DNA of 42,597 bases from a virus: IMG/VR virus record IMGVR_UViG_3300029319_000091, positions 1,697-44,293 of that record; one strand, 5' to 3'. Both the position numbers and the translations under genes were made by a program. Each line of letters begins with the position of its first letter. Position 1 is the first letter of the stretch. Shown in pieces: positions 24,227 through 31,325 of the stretch. The notes under the pieces are model-generated. The model searched no databases and was not told the DNA's origin. It saw nothing but the letters and a program-made list of their open reading frames with translations.

Positions 24227-24658
24227 TTAACTTCTGTCTCTTGGCTCTGGCACTGCAAACCCAATCTCTGCGGCAGTAATAATAAGTTGATCAATCAACT
24301 CACCGTACTTACTTTGAGTTGTGTCGTTGCTTCGTTTCAGCGGCCTTCGCCTGATCCCAAACTTGGTTGAGATCTCTTCGCTACCATACGCTCTACACAA
24401 AAGTTCTTCGTGCAGTTCATCGTGTGTCATGCCGCACCATCTAGCAAACTCATTGACCCACTTGCGGTAGTAGTTCTCTTGCTGTCGTGACCTGGATTTC
24501 TTGATCTTCTCAAATGTTATCCTGATCCCAAGGGGCATATCGGAGAGGAGAGCAGACAGCTCTCCCTTCCTTTTGTCGCTTAGTCCAGAAACAAACCTAG
24601 AGAGATCTATAATCTGGTCATGGTCGCTTGGTAGTATGTCGAAGCTGATCACTACCAT
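24227..24658 (-). CDS. NinB-like recombination protein (candidate)
   Basis: This 143-residue protein has the NinB-type layout: an N-terminal beta part, then KKSRSRQQENYYRKWVNEFA, THDELHEELLCRAYG and a C-terminal YGELIDQLIITAAEIGFAVP followed by EP. The 'R-S-x-Q-x-x-Y-Y' helix and the '(IV)PEP' end are typical of phage NinB/Orf relatives, which aid recombination by acting on single-stranded DNA or SSB. Similarity is by eye only. The ATG overlaps the previous stop (ATGGTAG). Its neighbours (annealing protein, nuclease) support the role. Confidence 0.6.
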   Translation of the reverse strand: MVVISFDILPSDHDQIIDLSRFVSGLSDKRKGELSALLSDMPLGIRITFEKIKKSRSRQQENYYRKWVNEFARWCGMTHDELHEELLCRAYGSEEISTKFGIRRRPLKRSNDTTQSKYGELIDQLIITAAEIGFAVPEPRDRS

Positions 24659-24960
24659 TCATCCTCTGGATGCTCATCGGGGGCAGCTTTTTTGTTTTTC
24701 CTTGGCCCGAAATAAACCTCAGGCTTGCAGTACAAATAAGGCTTGCCATCCTGTTTGCTTTTCCCTTTCCACGCCGCGATATCGATCTGCAACTGAGGAT
24801 GCTCGTTCTCCTCTCTTGCAAGTTCGTAGATTTGAATGAGGGCCTGAAGCTGATCCTTGGTTAATAACAGCTTGCCCACCATGTCAGGGCCTTTATCATT
24901 TCTCTTGAAATTGTTGTTGTTTATGTAAAAGGCTTCGCCTTTAGCGGTTTGGTTTTCCAT
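24652..24960 (-). CDS. Conserved small protein in recombination cluster, unknown
   Basis: This 102-residue protein has an Asn-rich start (EAFYINNNNFKRNDKGPD), a helix with KLLLTKDQLQALIQIYELAR, and a basic, aromatic end (WKGKSKQDGKPYLYCKPEVY), closing with an acidic tail EHPEDEW. The acidic C-terminal tip recalls single-stranded-DNA-binding proteins, but no OB-fold pattern is clear. A GAGGAG site lies 7-8 bases before the ATG, one base after the annealing-protein stop. Function unknown. Confidence 0.7.
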   Translation of the reverse strand: MENQTAKGEAFYINNNNFKRNDKGPDMVGKLLLTKDQLQALIQIYELAREENEHPQLQIDIAAWKGKSKQDGKPYLYCKPEVYFGPRKNKKAAPDEHPEDEW

Positions 24961-24961
24961 C

Positions 24962-25789
24962 CTATGCTCCTCGTTTTTCTTTTTTGATTATCTCTAGCGC
25001 AGCTACATACTGAGCATGAAATTCTGGTTTATGTTTTTGAATCGCCTCGCGCAAAGTTTTGTTTGCAAGGTGATAGTCTTTTGCCTGATCAATTGCGGTT
25101 ATGGTTTTCCCCTCTCTACCAGTACGAGGATCTACTTCCGTAAATGTTTCCAGACCCTGCATCCACTCGATCATCGTCGTGACGATGTGTTGAGTAAATT
25201 TGTCATCCCATTCCTCGACATTATTTGCGCTTGGAAGGTTGTCGCCCGACACCATCTCATCCTCTGAGGGTGCCTTCTCTTGATTGTTTTTCTTCGCTGC
25301 TTTTTCCTCCTTTAATTGCAATTTGACAGGCGGTAAGGTTTGTCCCTCAACAGGATCACCCCTCCCTGCTAGGGTAGTACCAGCCATGTCTCTTGGTGCG
25401 CTCTCCTGAAAGGCATCTGCCTCATCTTCAGAGTAGACATCTCCATGCAGACCAACCAGCTTCAGGATTACACGATCCTTAGCTCTCTTCTCAGCCATCG
25501 CAAATGGATATGAGTTCTTGTTGTTATAGGGCGCAGCCTCCCCGATGCTCCATTCTTGTTTGTCGCCCATCCGTCCAGTGCAAAGAACGACTGCCTCTTT
25601 GCCAGTGACATTGGCGCTGAGAACTTGTGGGGGATCAAAGACCACATTGCGTTTTGCAGCAACCTTTTCCAGAGCCTTGTGCAAAAGCACATAGGTGCCG
25701 TGACAATCCCATCCAGCTTCTGCTGAACTCATGCCAATGTCTTTGAGTACTTCGACAACTTGTTCGGGAATGTTGTGTTTCTTTTTCAT
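24962..25789 (-). CDS. Single-strand annealing protein candidate (Erf/Rad52-type)
   Basis: This 275-residue protein has a first domain (about 15-125) with HGTYVLLHKALEKVAAKRNV, then VTGKEAVVLCTGRMGDKQEW, SIGEAAPYNNKNSYPFAMAE and KRAKDRVILKLVGLHGDVYS. The 'GEA...YP.AMAEKRA.DR..L' core recurs in phage recombination proteins as I recall them, probably of the single-strand annealing kind. A linker and a second helical domain (about 185-270) follow. It sits in an operon with a RecB/Cas4-like exonuclease candidate, as expected for a two-component recombination system. The exact superfamily is uncertain. Confidence 0.6.
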   Translation of the reverse strand: MKKKHNIPEQVVEVLKDIGMSSAEAGWDCHGTYVLLHKALEKVAAKRNVVFDPPQVLSANVTGKEAVVLCTGRMGDKQEWSIGEAAPYNNKNSYPFAMAEKRAKDRVILKLVGLHGDVYSEDEADAFQESAPRDMAGTTLAGRGDPVEGQTLPPVKLQLKEEKAAKKNNQEKAPSEDEMVSGDNLPSANNVEEWDDKFTQHIVTTMIEWMQGLETFTEVDPRTGREGKTITAIDQAKDYHLANKTLREAIQKHKPEFHAQYVAALEIIKKEKRGA

Positions 25790-25798
25790 GGTTCCTCT

Positions 25799-26080
25799 TT
25801 AGTTTTGTGATGAAAATGGATTTCTGCTATAGCCAGATAAATCCGTCCGATATTTTCTTGGTGTAACTTGGTAATCCTTCTCCAGCTCAAACTCCAATCT
25901 CTGGACAATTTCCAAAGGCTCCAGTTCCTGGTAAATCTTCATGTCCATTTCGAGAAGGTGACCGCTTTGCCACTCGAACTTTATAGTTCCAGACAGAATA
26001 GTGAACTTGAGTGCAGGGATCTTCACGATTGTTGTGATGCCCACGAACTTCTCGTAGATCTCCTTATCAGTCCCTAACAT
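25799..26080 (-). CDS. Small early protein, unknown
   Basis: From the ATG at 26080 (GGAG seven bases upstream) this is a 93-residue protein: MLGTDKEIYEKFVGITTIVK, beta-rich middle, then a helical acidic part (YQELEPLEIVQRLEFELEKD) and a basic end. The start overlaps the preceding gene by 14 bases. I recognise no family. It lies just upstream of the annealing-protein candidate and is surely co-translated with it. Confidence 0.65.
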   Translation of the reverse strand: MLGTDKEIYEKFVGITTIVKIPALKFTILSGTIKFEWQSGHLLEMDMKIYQELEPLEIVQRLEFELEKDYQVTPRKYRTDLSGYSRNPFSSQN

Positions 26081-26255
26081 ACACGATCTCCGCATTGTCC
26101 AGCACTGTCAGATGCATGACCTGAGTCTTGTATTCTTTAGGCATATTATTTTTTATGAACATGAAAGCCTCTTCCTTGATCTCGAAAGGCCCTATGATCG
26201 ACATATTTTCTTGCTCGTCCATGACATGGACTACCCAGTGATCTGAATCACTCAT
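26067..26255 (-). CDS. Small early protein, unknown
   Basis: This 62-residue protein (MSDSDHWVVHVMDEQENMSI, then GPFEIKEEAFMFIKNNMPKE and a beta-strand end) looks like one small alpha/beta domain. Its ATG overlaps the stop of the nuclease gene (ATGAGTGA) and its end overlaps the next start. Such 'WVVHVMDEQEN...GPF..KEEA' proteins are common small phage ORFs without known function. Confidence 0.65.
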   Translation of the reverse strand: MSDSDHWVVHVMDEQENMSIIGPFEIKEEAFMFIKNNMPKEYKTQVMHLTVLDNAEIVYVRD

Positions 26256-27123
26256 TCGTTATCTCCTTAAATTGATCGCACCATTGATTTACTCGACACC
26301 AGTTCTGAACGCATCGAGTTGATTCTCCGACTCTCTTGTCTATGTAATGATCTGCACCCAAGCTATCGCGGTGTTCATTCGCCTCTGCTTCTACCTTGTG
26401 AACCTTGATGGCTCTAACACGATTCTTTTTCATCACCGCATAGGTAGTATCTTTCTGCCAACGCTCTTCATCACTGCAATGCGGCAATACTCCACCAGAA
26501 TCAAACTCAAAGTCTGCGTCCTGATGCAAGGCGATCCTGTCTTGAACGTACTTGTCTTGCTCCTGTTCACACCACAACGGTATGTTAACAATCTCGATGG
26601 GTGACTCAGGATAGTTACCACCCTCTTCTGATTTTCTACGATTCCAATCCCTCAGGAACGCAATGATCCTAAGTTCTTTGACAGGCATTTCTTTGGCGTG
26701 GCGCACCAGCCATGCATAACAGTTCAATTGTTTGTGCCATTCTTTTTTATCGAATATCACAGACCACACACTGGTCACCTTGTAATCCGAAATGGTTACC
26801 TGTCCGTTGTCCACCTGTTGCAGATCGATGGCACCAGAGATCGTCCACTTGTCACGCTCAACAAATAGTCTTTCTTCTGAGATGCAATCATCAGCCTGGG
26901 TCGATCGTTCAAAGACTTCATGGACTGAGGTTCCAAATCGAGACCATATGAAATCGACTGCATCCTGTTCGATTTCTTCAGAGTGTTTCTTTTGCAGCAT
27001 CGAGACCCTTGGGCTATCAATCAACTGTGTGATCGATATGTCGCTATCGCCACGCGAATAGGTATCGATGGTGAGCGCATTGACTACCACCTCTGGGAGG
27101 TTATGTTTGTTCGTTATCTTCAT
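26248..27123 (-). CDS. PD-(D/E)XK nuclease, RecB/Cas4-like
   Basis: This 291-residue protein has the nuclease signatures in order: GTSVHEVFERS (H68), ISGAIDL (D100) and ISDYKVTS (D113, K115), the H-D-DxK set of the RecB/Cas4 superfamily. Three cysteines near the C-terminus (CVQNWCRVNQWC, about 273-284) could hold an iron-sulfur or zinc site as in Cas4/AddB-type enzymes, although only three are clustered. It should degrade DNA to make single-stranded ends for the annealing-protein candidate two genes downstream. It is coupled to its neighbours by ATGA overlaps. Confidence 0.82.
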   Translation of the reverse strand: MKITNKHNLPEVVVNALTIDTYSRGDSDISITQLIDSPRVSMLQKKHSEEIEQDAVDFIWSRFGTSVHEVFERSTQADDCISEERLFVERDKWTISGAIDLQQVDNGQVTISDYKVTSVWSVIFDKKEWHKQLNCYAWLVRHAKEMPVKELRIIAFLRDWNRRKSEEGGNYPESPIEIVNIPLWCEQEQDKYVQDRIALHQDADFEFDSGGVLPHCSDEERWQKDTTYAVMKKNRVRAIKVHKVEAEANEHRDSLGADHYIDKRVGESTRCVQNWCRVNQWCDQFKEITNE

Positions 27124-27422
27124 TCTATCTCGCAGTAATCATCTTGAAGTCTGTATATCCTGATTCCTTCCTTGCCGTTCTTTGTTCCTCTGTGAACCGA
27201 AAACGTCTTTTTAGGTTGCTCGTTCCTTAATCTCCAGATTCTTTGTCGGATCGCTCCGATTTTTCTGTTAGTCTGGCTGTTGCCGTCCGTCTTGAGGAAG
27301 AAAGATTTGCCGATGCCCATTGTTTTCAAAGTCTCGTTGATGTTGTCGGGCAACCTTTCTGGTCTCCGTGTTCGTGGGATCCCCACATCTTCTATGTGTA
27401 TATCGTCTTCGCTTGATGTCAT
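27120..27422 (-). CDS. First gene of early minus operon, unknown
   Basis: From the ATG at 27422 (GGAG about 10 bases upstream) this is a 100-residue protein. An acidic start (MTSSEDDIHIEDVG) precedes a segment PRTRRPERLPDNINETLKTM and a basic helical part (GAIRQRIWRLRNEQPKKTFS) with a beta end. The basic half could bind DNA and the position is typical for a phage early regulator or recombination accessory protein, but I know no family. The TTG at 27452 is a less likely start. The stop overlaps the nuclease ATG. Confidence 0.65.
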   Translation of the reverse strand: MTSSEDDIHIEDVGIPRTRRPERLPDNINETLKTMGIGKSFFLKTDGNSQTNRKIGAIRQRIWRLRNEQPKKTFSVHRGTKNGKEGIRIYRLQDDYCEIE

Positions 27423-27529
27423 ATTTAATTTCTCCGTTTGTTTCTTGGGCAACTACCCAGCGTCCTATCTTGCTCATAAACCGTAACTCATATACCCTCA
27501 TACATAAATAGTATACAGTACAACATAAT
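27423..27529. promoter_or_regulatory. Divergent early promoter region
   Basis: This AT-rich spacer separates the minus early operon from the RusA gene. On the minus strand TTGTCA (27529-27534, just inside the plus gene) and TATACT (27508-27513) form a sigma70-like pair with a short 15-bp spacer. On the plus strand TATACA and CATAAT boxes lie close to the ATG at 27530, which would give a very short leader. Promoters must be here because both operons start here, but the exact boxes are uncertain. Confidence 0.4.
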
Positions 27530-27901
27530 ATGACAAGCATAAGATTTGAAATAGTCGGGGAGCCAGCAAGCAAGGCGAACAGTAGGCAACTTGTAACGAT
27601 AAAAGGCAGACCCGCTTTCATCAAATCAAAAAAGGCGAGGGAATATGTGAAGGCGTTTCAGTTGCAATGCCCCAACCTAGAAGAAGAAATGCTTGAAGGG
27701 GATCTATGGGTAGACATTACCATCTACTACGCAAGTCGGAGACCTGATCTGGATGAATCCGTAATCCTCGACTGTATGCAAGGTTTTATCTATAAGAATG
27801 ATCGCCAAGTAAAAGAGAAGTGGGTGCGATGGGGACTCGACAAAGAGAAGCCAAGAGCCGAAATATATGTAGGTACTTCAGATGACAGACCTCGAAACTA
27901 G
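27530..27901 (+). CDS. rusA: RusA-like Holliday junction resolvase
   Basis: This 123-residue protein matches the RusA endodeoxyribonuclease family in length and pattern: IRFEIVGEPASKANSRQ at the N-terminus, then RRPDLDESVILDCMQGFIYK and NDRQV. Acidic residues D73, D75 and D91 correspond to the catalytic Asp set of RusA (D70, D72, D91 in E. coli), and the N-terminal Lys/Ser-rich loop touches DNA. RusA resolves four-way junctions from phage recombination and replication before packaging. It is divergently transcribed from the recombination operon that it complements. Confidence 0.88.
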   Translation: MTSIRFEIVGEPASKANSRQLVTIKGRPAFIKSKKAREYVKAFQLQCPNLEEEMLEGDLWVDITIYYASRRPDLDESVILDCMQGFIYKNDRQVKEKWVRWGLDKEKPRAEIYVGTSDDRPRN

Positions 27902-28112
27902 AGTGCTGGTTCAAGCTATCAAGGATTTGGATGACGATAACCCGCGAGAGCGTGTTACAGCGGCTTTATATTTCATTGAGCGAAGACACGCCAAAGACTG
28001 TGACCACGCTGAGATCGACTCTGAGAGCCTCAGGCAGCGTGTTTTTGAAGTGTTAAAAGAACGAGGAGTAAGGAGGAAAAAGATGATTCAAGATATCTTA
28101 AAGGAGTTCTAA
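27882..28112 (+). CDS. Small helical protein, unknown
   Basis: This 76-residue protein (TDLETRVLVQAIKDLDDDNP, then ERVTAALYFIERRHAKDCDH and a basic C-terminal helix) overlaps the end of rusA by 20 bases. Patterns such as 'R.ERVTAALYFIE' recur in small phage proteins of unknown role. Its stop codon lies inside the first palindromic operator-like site (28109-28125). Confidence 0.65.
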   Translation: MTDLETRVLVQAIKDLDDDNPRERVTAALYFIERRHAKDCDHAEIDSESLRQRVFEVLKERGVRRKKMIQDILKEF

Positions 28113-28137
28113 GTATACTACTTAGTCTTAGAGAACT
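28104..28137 (+). terminator. Stem-loop after the rusA transcript
   Basis: GAGTTCTAAG (28104-28113) can pair with CTTAGAGAACTC (about 28126-28137) with a GA bulge; the loop holds most of the first operator site. The following bases (TTATTTATAATAATAAAG) are T-rich at first but have no clean U-tract. It may be a weak terminator or only a by-product of the overlapping palindromes. Confidence 0.3.
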
Positions 28138-28186
28138 CTTATTTATAATAATAAAGTAGAATACTTAGACTAAGTATACTACTTAG
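28109..28186. promoter_or_regulatory. Three palindromic operator-like sites before the primase gene
   Basis: Two identical 17-mers CTAAGTATACTACTTAG lie at 28109-28125 and 28170-28186; each is CTAAGTA-N3-TACTTAG, a 7-bp inverted repeat. A weaker third site TAAAGTA-GAA-TACTTAG lies at 28152-28168. They bracket a promoter candidate. The same motif returns before the large terminase gene, so a dedicated phage DNA-binding regulator probably binds here. Confidence 0.65.
28122..28149 (+). promoter_or_regulatory. Promoter candidate of the primase-helicase gene
   Basis: A perfect -10 box TATAAT (28144-28149) has a poor -35 (TTAGTC, 28122-28127) at 16 bp. The -35 overlaps the first operator and the transcript start would fall in the second. 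A weak -35 under palindromic sites is typical of a promoter that needs an activator or is repressed. Confidence 0.45.
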
Positions 28187-28216
28187 ATTTTACGCAAAGT
28201 TATCAAGGGAAGATTA

Positions 28217-29998
28217 ATGACGCAAGAAATAATGGATACTTTTTTGTCTACGATAGATTCAACAGGCAGATATATCTGTCCAGTTTGTTCACAAACCAGA
28301 AAGAAAAAAACAGAAAGAACGCTGTCGGTTACCGTCGAACCAGACGCTACCGTTTATATGTGTCACCACTGCGAGATCAGCGGTAGTCACAAACAAAAAG
28401 AAACATTTCGCCCGACAGTTACGGCAATCTCCGTACCAAAAAACGAGAACAACGAAAGCTTACATCTATTATCTAATTTTTTAGGTGAGCGGGGCATTAA
28501 CTACGAGAGAGTTAAAGACAAATTTCAGATCGTCACAGCGAAAAGATATTTCAAATCCAAGGGAGACATCCTGGGAGGAGAGGTAGATGCGATTGGGTTT
28601 GTTTACGGTAAGAAAGAGGCGATCAAGTGGAGACCATTGAATGATAAAAGGTTTACTCAGGACGGCGCTGCGAGGATTTTTTGGGGGGTAGATGAGGCCC
28701 GTGCTGCGCCGGAAGCAAACACCATAGTAATAACCGAGGGAGAAATAGATGCTCTGAGCGTTGGGGCATCCATCATTGATGATCAAATAGTTGTCATGTC
28801 AGTTCCAAACGGTGCCCCGCAGAGGGTAAGCAATAGAAGAGTTGATCCATCTGAAGACAACAAATTCAATTACGTCTGGGAAGCAAAGGATCTGATCGAA
28901 GACTGCGAGAAAATAATCCTAGCCGTTGACTTCGATGAGGCAGGCGAGGCCCTTAGAGAAGAACTTGCCAGAAGGATCGGTAGAGGGAAATGTTATCAAG
29001 TTAATTACCCGAATGAATGCAAGGACATGAACGATGTGCTTGTTCGATATGGGGAAGGTGCGGTAAGAAAACTGGTCGATGAGGCGGAGCCGATGCCCTT
29101 GGAGGGGGTGTACATGGTGGACGACTATCGGGCAGAGGTAAACCACCTGTACAACAATGGGATTATTGGCGGATTATCCACAGGGATGGCCCCAGTTGAC
29201 GACCTCTTCACCATAGTGCAAGGCCAACTCTCAGTGGTAACAGGTGTCCCAGGATCAGGTAAATCTGAGTTCATTGATCAACTCATGGTTAATTTGGCTA
29301 AGACTTACGATTGGAAATTTGCTGTTGCATCCTTCGAGAATCCCCCACCATTACATATAGCAAAGCTTGCAGAAAAAATTGTAGGCAAGCCCTTCTTCAA
29401 TGGGCCTAACCAGAGGATGGATAAAGAAGAATCTGAACAGGTACTTGAATACATAAACGATCACTGGATGTTCCTCGAACAAAGATCAGGCGAGGCGGCT
29501 ACCATTGATTCGATACTAGATCGGGCGAGATCCGCGATACTTCGCAAGGGTATCAGGGGTCTTGTGATTGACCCATATAATTACATTGCCAACACTACGG
29601 CGGCTGATAACGAGCATCAATCTATTAACGATATGCTGACTAGGCTCGTTAGCTTTGCCAGATCTCACGAGGTTCACATATGGTTCATTGCCCACCCTAG
29701 TAAGATGCCGACAGATCAGAGCGGGGCAACAGCGGTGCCTAAGGGAATGAACATCAGTGGATCCGCATCCTTCTTTGCCAAAGCAGATCTGGGTATCACC
29801 GTCCATCAGAATGCAAACAAAGAGGTAGAAGTGCATTGCTGGAAGGTTCGCTTCAAGTGGATCGGATCAACTGGGAAATGTACACTCGACTACGACATCC
29901 CATCAGGTAGATATTCGGAGAAGGTGATTGAGCAAATCGATATCCCGACGAGTCTCCAAACGAAGTCGTTCCAAGAAACCGATGACGATTGGGACTAA
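28217..29998 (+). CDS. DNA primase-helicase (T7 gp4-like)
   Basis: This 593-residue protein combines primase and replicative helicase. The N-terminus has a Cys4 zinc ribbon (C21, C24, C49, C52). A TOPRIM domain follows, with ITEGEIDAL (about 173) and LAVDFDEAGEAL (about 237). After a linker comes a RecA-like DnaB helicase domain: Walker A GVPGSGKSE (about 343-352), then VASFENPP, Walker B LVIDPYN and IHIWFIAHPSKMP (H3/H4 region). It primes and unwinds DNA at the phage fork. SD AGGGAAG precedes the ATG. A DNA polymerase partner is not in this window. Confidence 0.93.
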   Translation: MTQEIMDTFLSTIDSTGRYICPVCSQTRKKKTERTLSVTVEPDATVYMCHHCEISGSHKQKETFRPTVTAISVPKNENNESLHLLSNFLGERGINYERVKDKFQIVTAKRYFKSKGDILGGEVDAIGFVYGKKEAIKWRPLNDKRFTQDGAARIFWGVDEARAAPEANTIVITEGEIDALSVGASIIDDQIVVMSVPNGAPQRVSNRRVDPSEDNKFNYVWEAKDLIEDCEKIILAVDFDEAGEALREELARRIGRGKCYQVNYPNECKDMNDVLVRYGEGAVRKLVDEAEPMPLEGVYMVDDYRAEVNHLYNNGIIGGLSTGMAPVDDLFTIVQGQLSVVTGVPGSGKSEFIDQLMVNLAKTYDWKFAVASFENPPPLHIAKLAEKIVGKPFFNGPNQRMDKEESEQVLEYINDHWMFLEQRSGEAATIDSILDRARSAILRKGIRGLVIDPYNYIANTTAADNEHQSINDMLTRLVSFARSHEVHIWFIAHPSKMPTDQSGATAVPKGMNISGSASFFAKADLGITVHQNANKEVEVHCWKVRFKWIGSTGKCTLDYDIPSGRYSEKVIEQIDIPTSLQTKSFQETDDDWD

Positions 29999-30413
29999 AC
30001 TTTTAGTCAACGAAGTCGGAAGCCGTCAACTTCACGAGAAACACAATGTGACTGTCGAACCTTCCGACAACGGCTTCGCTCGATCACGAGTTCAAGACCA
30101 ATTGTTCATTGATGATCTCCTGATGAAAGATCACATCACGTTAGCCCAGCACCGTGAAGCGGAAAGGATCATTGGCTTAGCGCAGGCAGCGAATATTTAT
30201 CTTAAGTCTCCAAATATGGCTGGCTTCTTGGGGGGAGGCAAACCAGACATGATGACCTCTGGGCTAATGAGATTACGAGGTCTGCTCAAAGCGATTGAAA
30301 GGAAATATGGGGAGATCGGAGTCACGCTTCTGTACAGACACGTTATCGAGAATGTCTGGACTGACAACAAAGAAAAGATAGAACTCTTGTCAGAGATCCT
30401 GACAAAAGAATAG
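29982..30413 (+). CDS. Protein coupled to primase-helicase, unknown
   Basis: From the ATG at 29982, inside the end of the primase gene, this is a 143-residue protein. Its middle reads RVQDQLFIDDLLMKDHITLA, then QHREAERIIGLAQAANIYLK, followed by helical segments. The 'D.LL....IT..QH.A..R' pattern resembles phage proteins of unknown function (DUF6456-like by a weak, eye-only comparison). It is the last gene before two terminators, so it is made with the primase-helicase. Confidence 0.65.
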   Translation: MTIGTKLLVNEVGSRQLHEKHNVTVEPSDNGFARSRVQDQLFIDDLLMKDHITLAQHREAERIIGLAQAANIYLKSPNMAGFLGGGKPDMMTSGLMRLRGLLKAIERKYGEIGVTLLYRHVIENVWTDNKEKIELLSEILTKE

Positions 30414-30418
30414 TCCCC

Positions 30419-30446
30419 CCAAACACCTTGTTTGGTACTACTTTTT
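30419..30446 (+). terminator. Intrinsic terminator 1 after the replication genes
   Basis: CCAAAC (30419-30424), loop ACCTT, GTTTGG (30430-30435) form a perfect 6-bp stem five bases after the stop codon, followed by TACTACTTTTT. The stem is AT-balanced and the U-tract starts six bases late, so it may be partly efficient. Confidence 0.6.
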
Positions 30447-30458
30447 GAGGAGAGTAAA

Positions 30459-30499
30459 AAAAGGCAGCCGCTTCAGGAGTGCAGCCGCCTTTTCTTTAT
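30459..30499 (+). terminator. Intrinsic terminator 2
   Basis: AAAAGGC (30459-30465) pairs with GCCTTTT (30487-30493), extended inward by further G-C pairs around an A/C mismatch; the tail reads TTTTCTTTAT. The A-tract and U-tract on both sides make it a good bidirectional terminator. It backs up the first stem-loop. Confidence 0.8.
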
Positions 30500-30862
30500 G
30501 TGGAGTCAAAAATGTTAAGTAGATTTATCTTATAAGCACCTCCTTTTCTTGTGGTTTGTATACATGATGTCGATAGCCCTAGATTGTTAACCAAGCGAAT
30601 ATTATTTTTTTTAATAAATTATTAATGACCTACAGCGGTGTTATTACTACGGGAAGTTGTAAGATTGCGAGCTTTTAAATATTACCCCCTAAATAGTTAT
30701 GAAACCCTTGATACATAAGGCTTGAAAAAAAGCTATTCACCTATTGCTGTATTGTGCGTATTAGTTGTGTAACCAATAGCAGTGTTTTCGTGACCAGTTG
30801 TCATACAAGTTGTCCTCTACGGCTTCACTAGATACATAGATCAACACTCTCGTAACTATTTC
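30500..30862. other. Non-coding AT-rich spacer, possible replication origin
   Basis: No convincing gene is seen. A T8 run and a 15-bp palindrome TTAATAA-A-TTATTAA (30611-30625) form an AT-only patch that would melt easily. Further on are CTATTG/CAATAG arms (about 30743 and 30775) and two AGTTGTC copies near 30798 and 30810. Lying just downstream of the primase-helicase, it is a reasonable origin candidate, but no iterons or DnaA boxes are evident. Confidence 0.3.
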
Positions 30863-30932
30863 AGGGGTAGGGATAACCAGCCGGGGCAAAGCACTCCTGG
30901 CGACCTGGTACCCGGTACCACCCCTACCCCCT
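30863..30932. ncRNA. Three-stem structured RNA candidate
   Basis: An outer stem GGGGTAGGG (30864-30872) with CCCTACCCC (30922-30930), 9 bp and perfect, encloses two hairpins. One is CCAG (30877-30880) with CTGG (30897-30900). The other is TGGTACC-C-GGTACCA (30906-30920), a 7-bp palindrome with a one-base centre. As RNA this is a three-way junction; as DNA the palindrome could be a protein site. The strand is not determined, though the plus strand keeps the nearby small gene in line. Confidence 0.45.
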
Positions 30933-31007
30933 AAAAACCTCTGAGACGACTGCTTCAATGGGGTCGTGGTCATACTTTTGTTTTTATGCCCCCTGAATCG
31001 GGACAGT

Positions 31008-31220
31008 ATGAGTAAGACAGCAGTCGGTTACAAAGCTTTAGACCCAGACACAATAAAGATCCACAAGAAAAGTTGTAATTCTGTCCTGCTTGGATTTGAC
31101 CCCCTAGGACGGGCGCGAAGGCTTATAAATATTGAACGTCAAATAAGAAAGCCCCTGCCCCCTAGGGGAGGGACAGAGGCTAAGGGGCTGCGTCGGGAAG
31201 ATTTGGTTGACGCAATTTAA
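31008..31220 (+). CDS. Small basic protein, unknown
   Basis: This 70-residue frame starts MSKTAVGYKALDPDTIKIHK and ends GTEAKGLRREDLVDAI. It is basic and Cys-poor and matches no family I know. A GGGACAG lies just before the ATG. The coding sequence itself holds nested inverted repeats (AGCCCCT 31150-31156 with AGGGGCT 31183-31189, around the palindrome CCCCTAGGGG 31159-31168), so it may be a real gene or part of a larger structured RNA. Confidence 0.4.
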   Translation: MSKTAVGYKALDPDTIKIHKKSCNSVLLGFDPLGRARRLINIERQIRKPLPPRGGTEAKGLRREDLVDAI

Positions 31221-31231
31221 TTATATGAAAA

Positions 31232-31322
31232 TGGCGGGTCTTGGCAAGCTCCGAATACAACCCTGTCCAGCTTGCCAAAACTTAAACGCTGCCGCCACCG
31301 CGCAACTAGGAGTGGACAGGGT
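31232..31322. ncRNA. Pseudoknotted RNA candidate between convergent genes
   Basis: TTGGCAAGCT (31241-31250) pairs perfectly with AGCTTGCCAA (31269-31278). Its loop contains ACCCTGTCC (31260-31268), which pairs with GGACAGGGT (31314-31322) outside: a 10-bp plus 9-bp H-type pseudoknot. A third stem TGGCGG (31232-31237) with CCGCCA (31292-31297) locks it further. These perfect long stems are unlikely by chance in 91 bases. No gene fits here. Either strand could be the RNA. Confidence 0.55.
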
Positions 31323-31325
31323 CAA

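Noticed and set aside
27268-27477. Minus-strand frame MSKIGRWVVAQETNGEIKYD... overlapping the start of the early operon
   Set aside because: It overlaps 155 bases of the better-supported gene from 27422, has only a weak SD, and its C-terminal half looks random and Arg/Gln-rich.
30761-30973. Minus-strand 70-residue frame in the non-coding region
   Set aside because: It runs through the perfect inverted repeats at 30863-30930, has no SD and no recognisable protein features.
31232-31322. Possible hammerhead (GAAAA, GGGTC-TTGG) on the plus strand
   Set aside because: There is no stem III between GAAA and GTC and no CTGANGA box after the TTGGCAAGCT stem.
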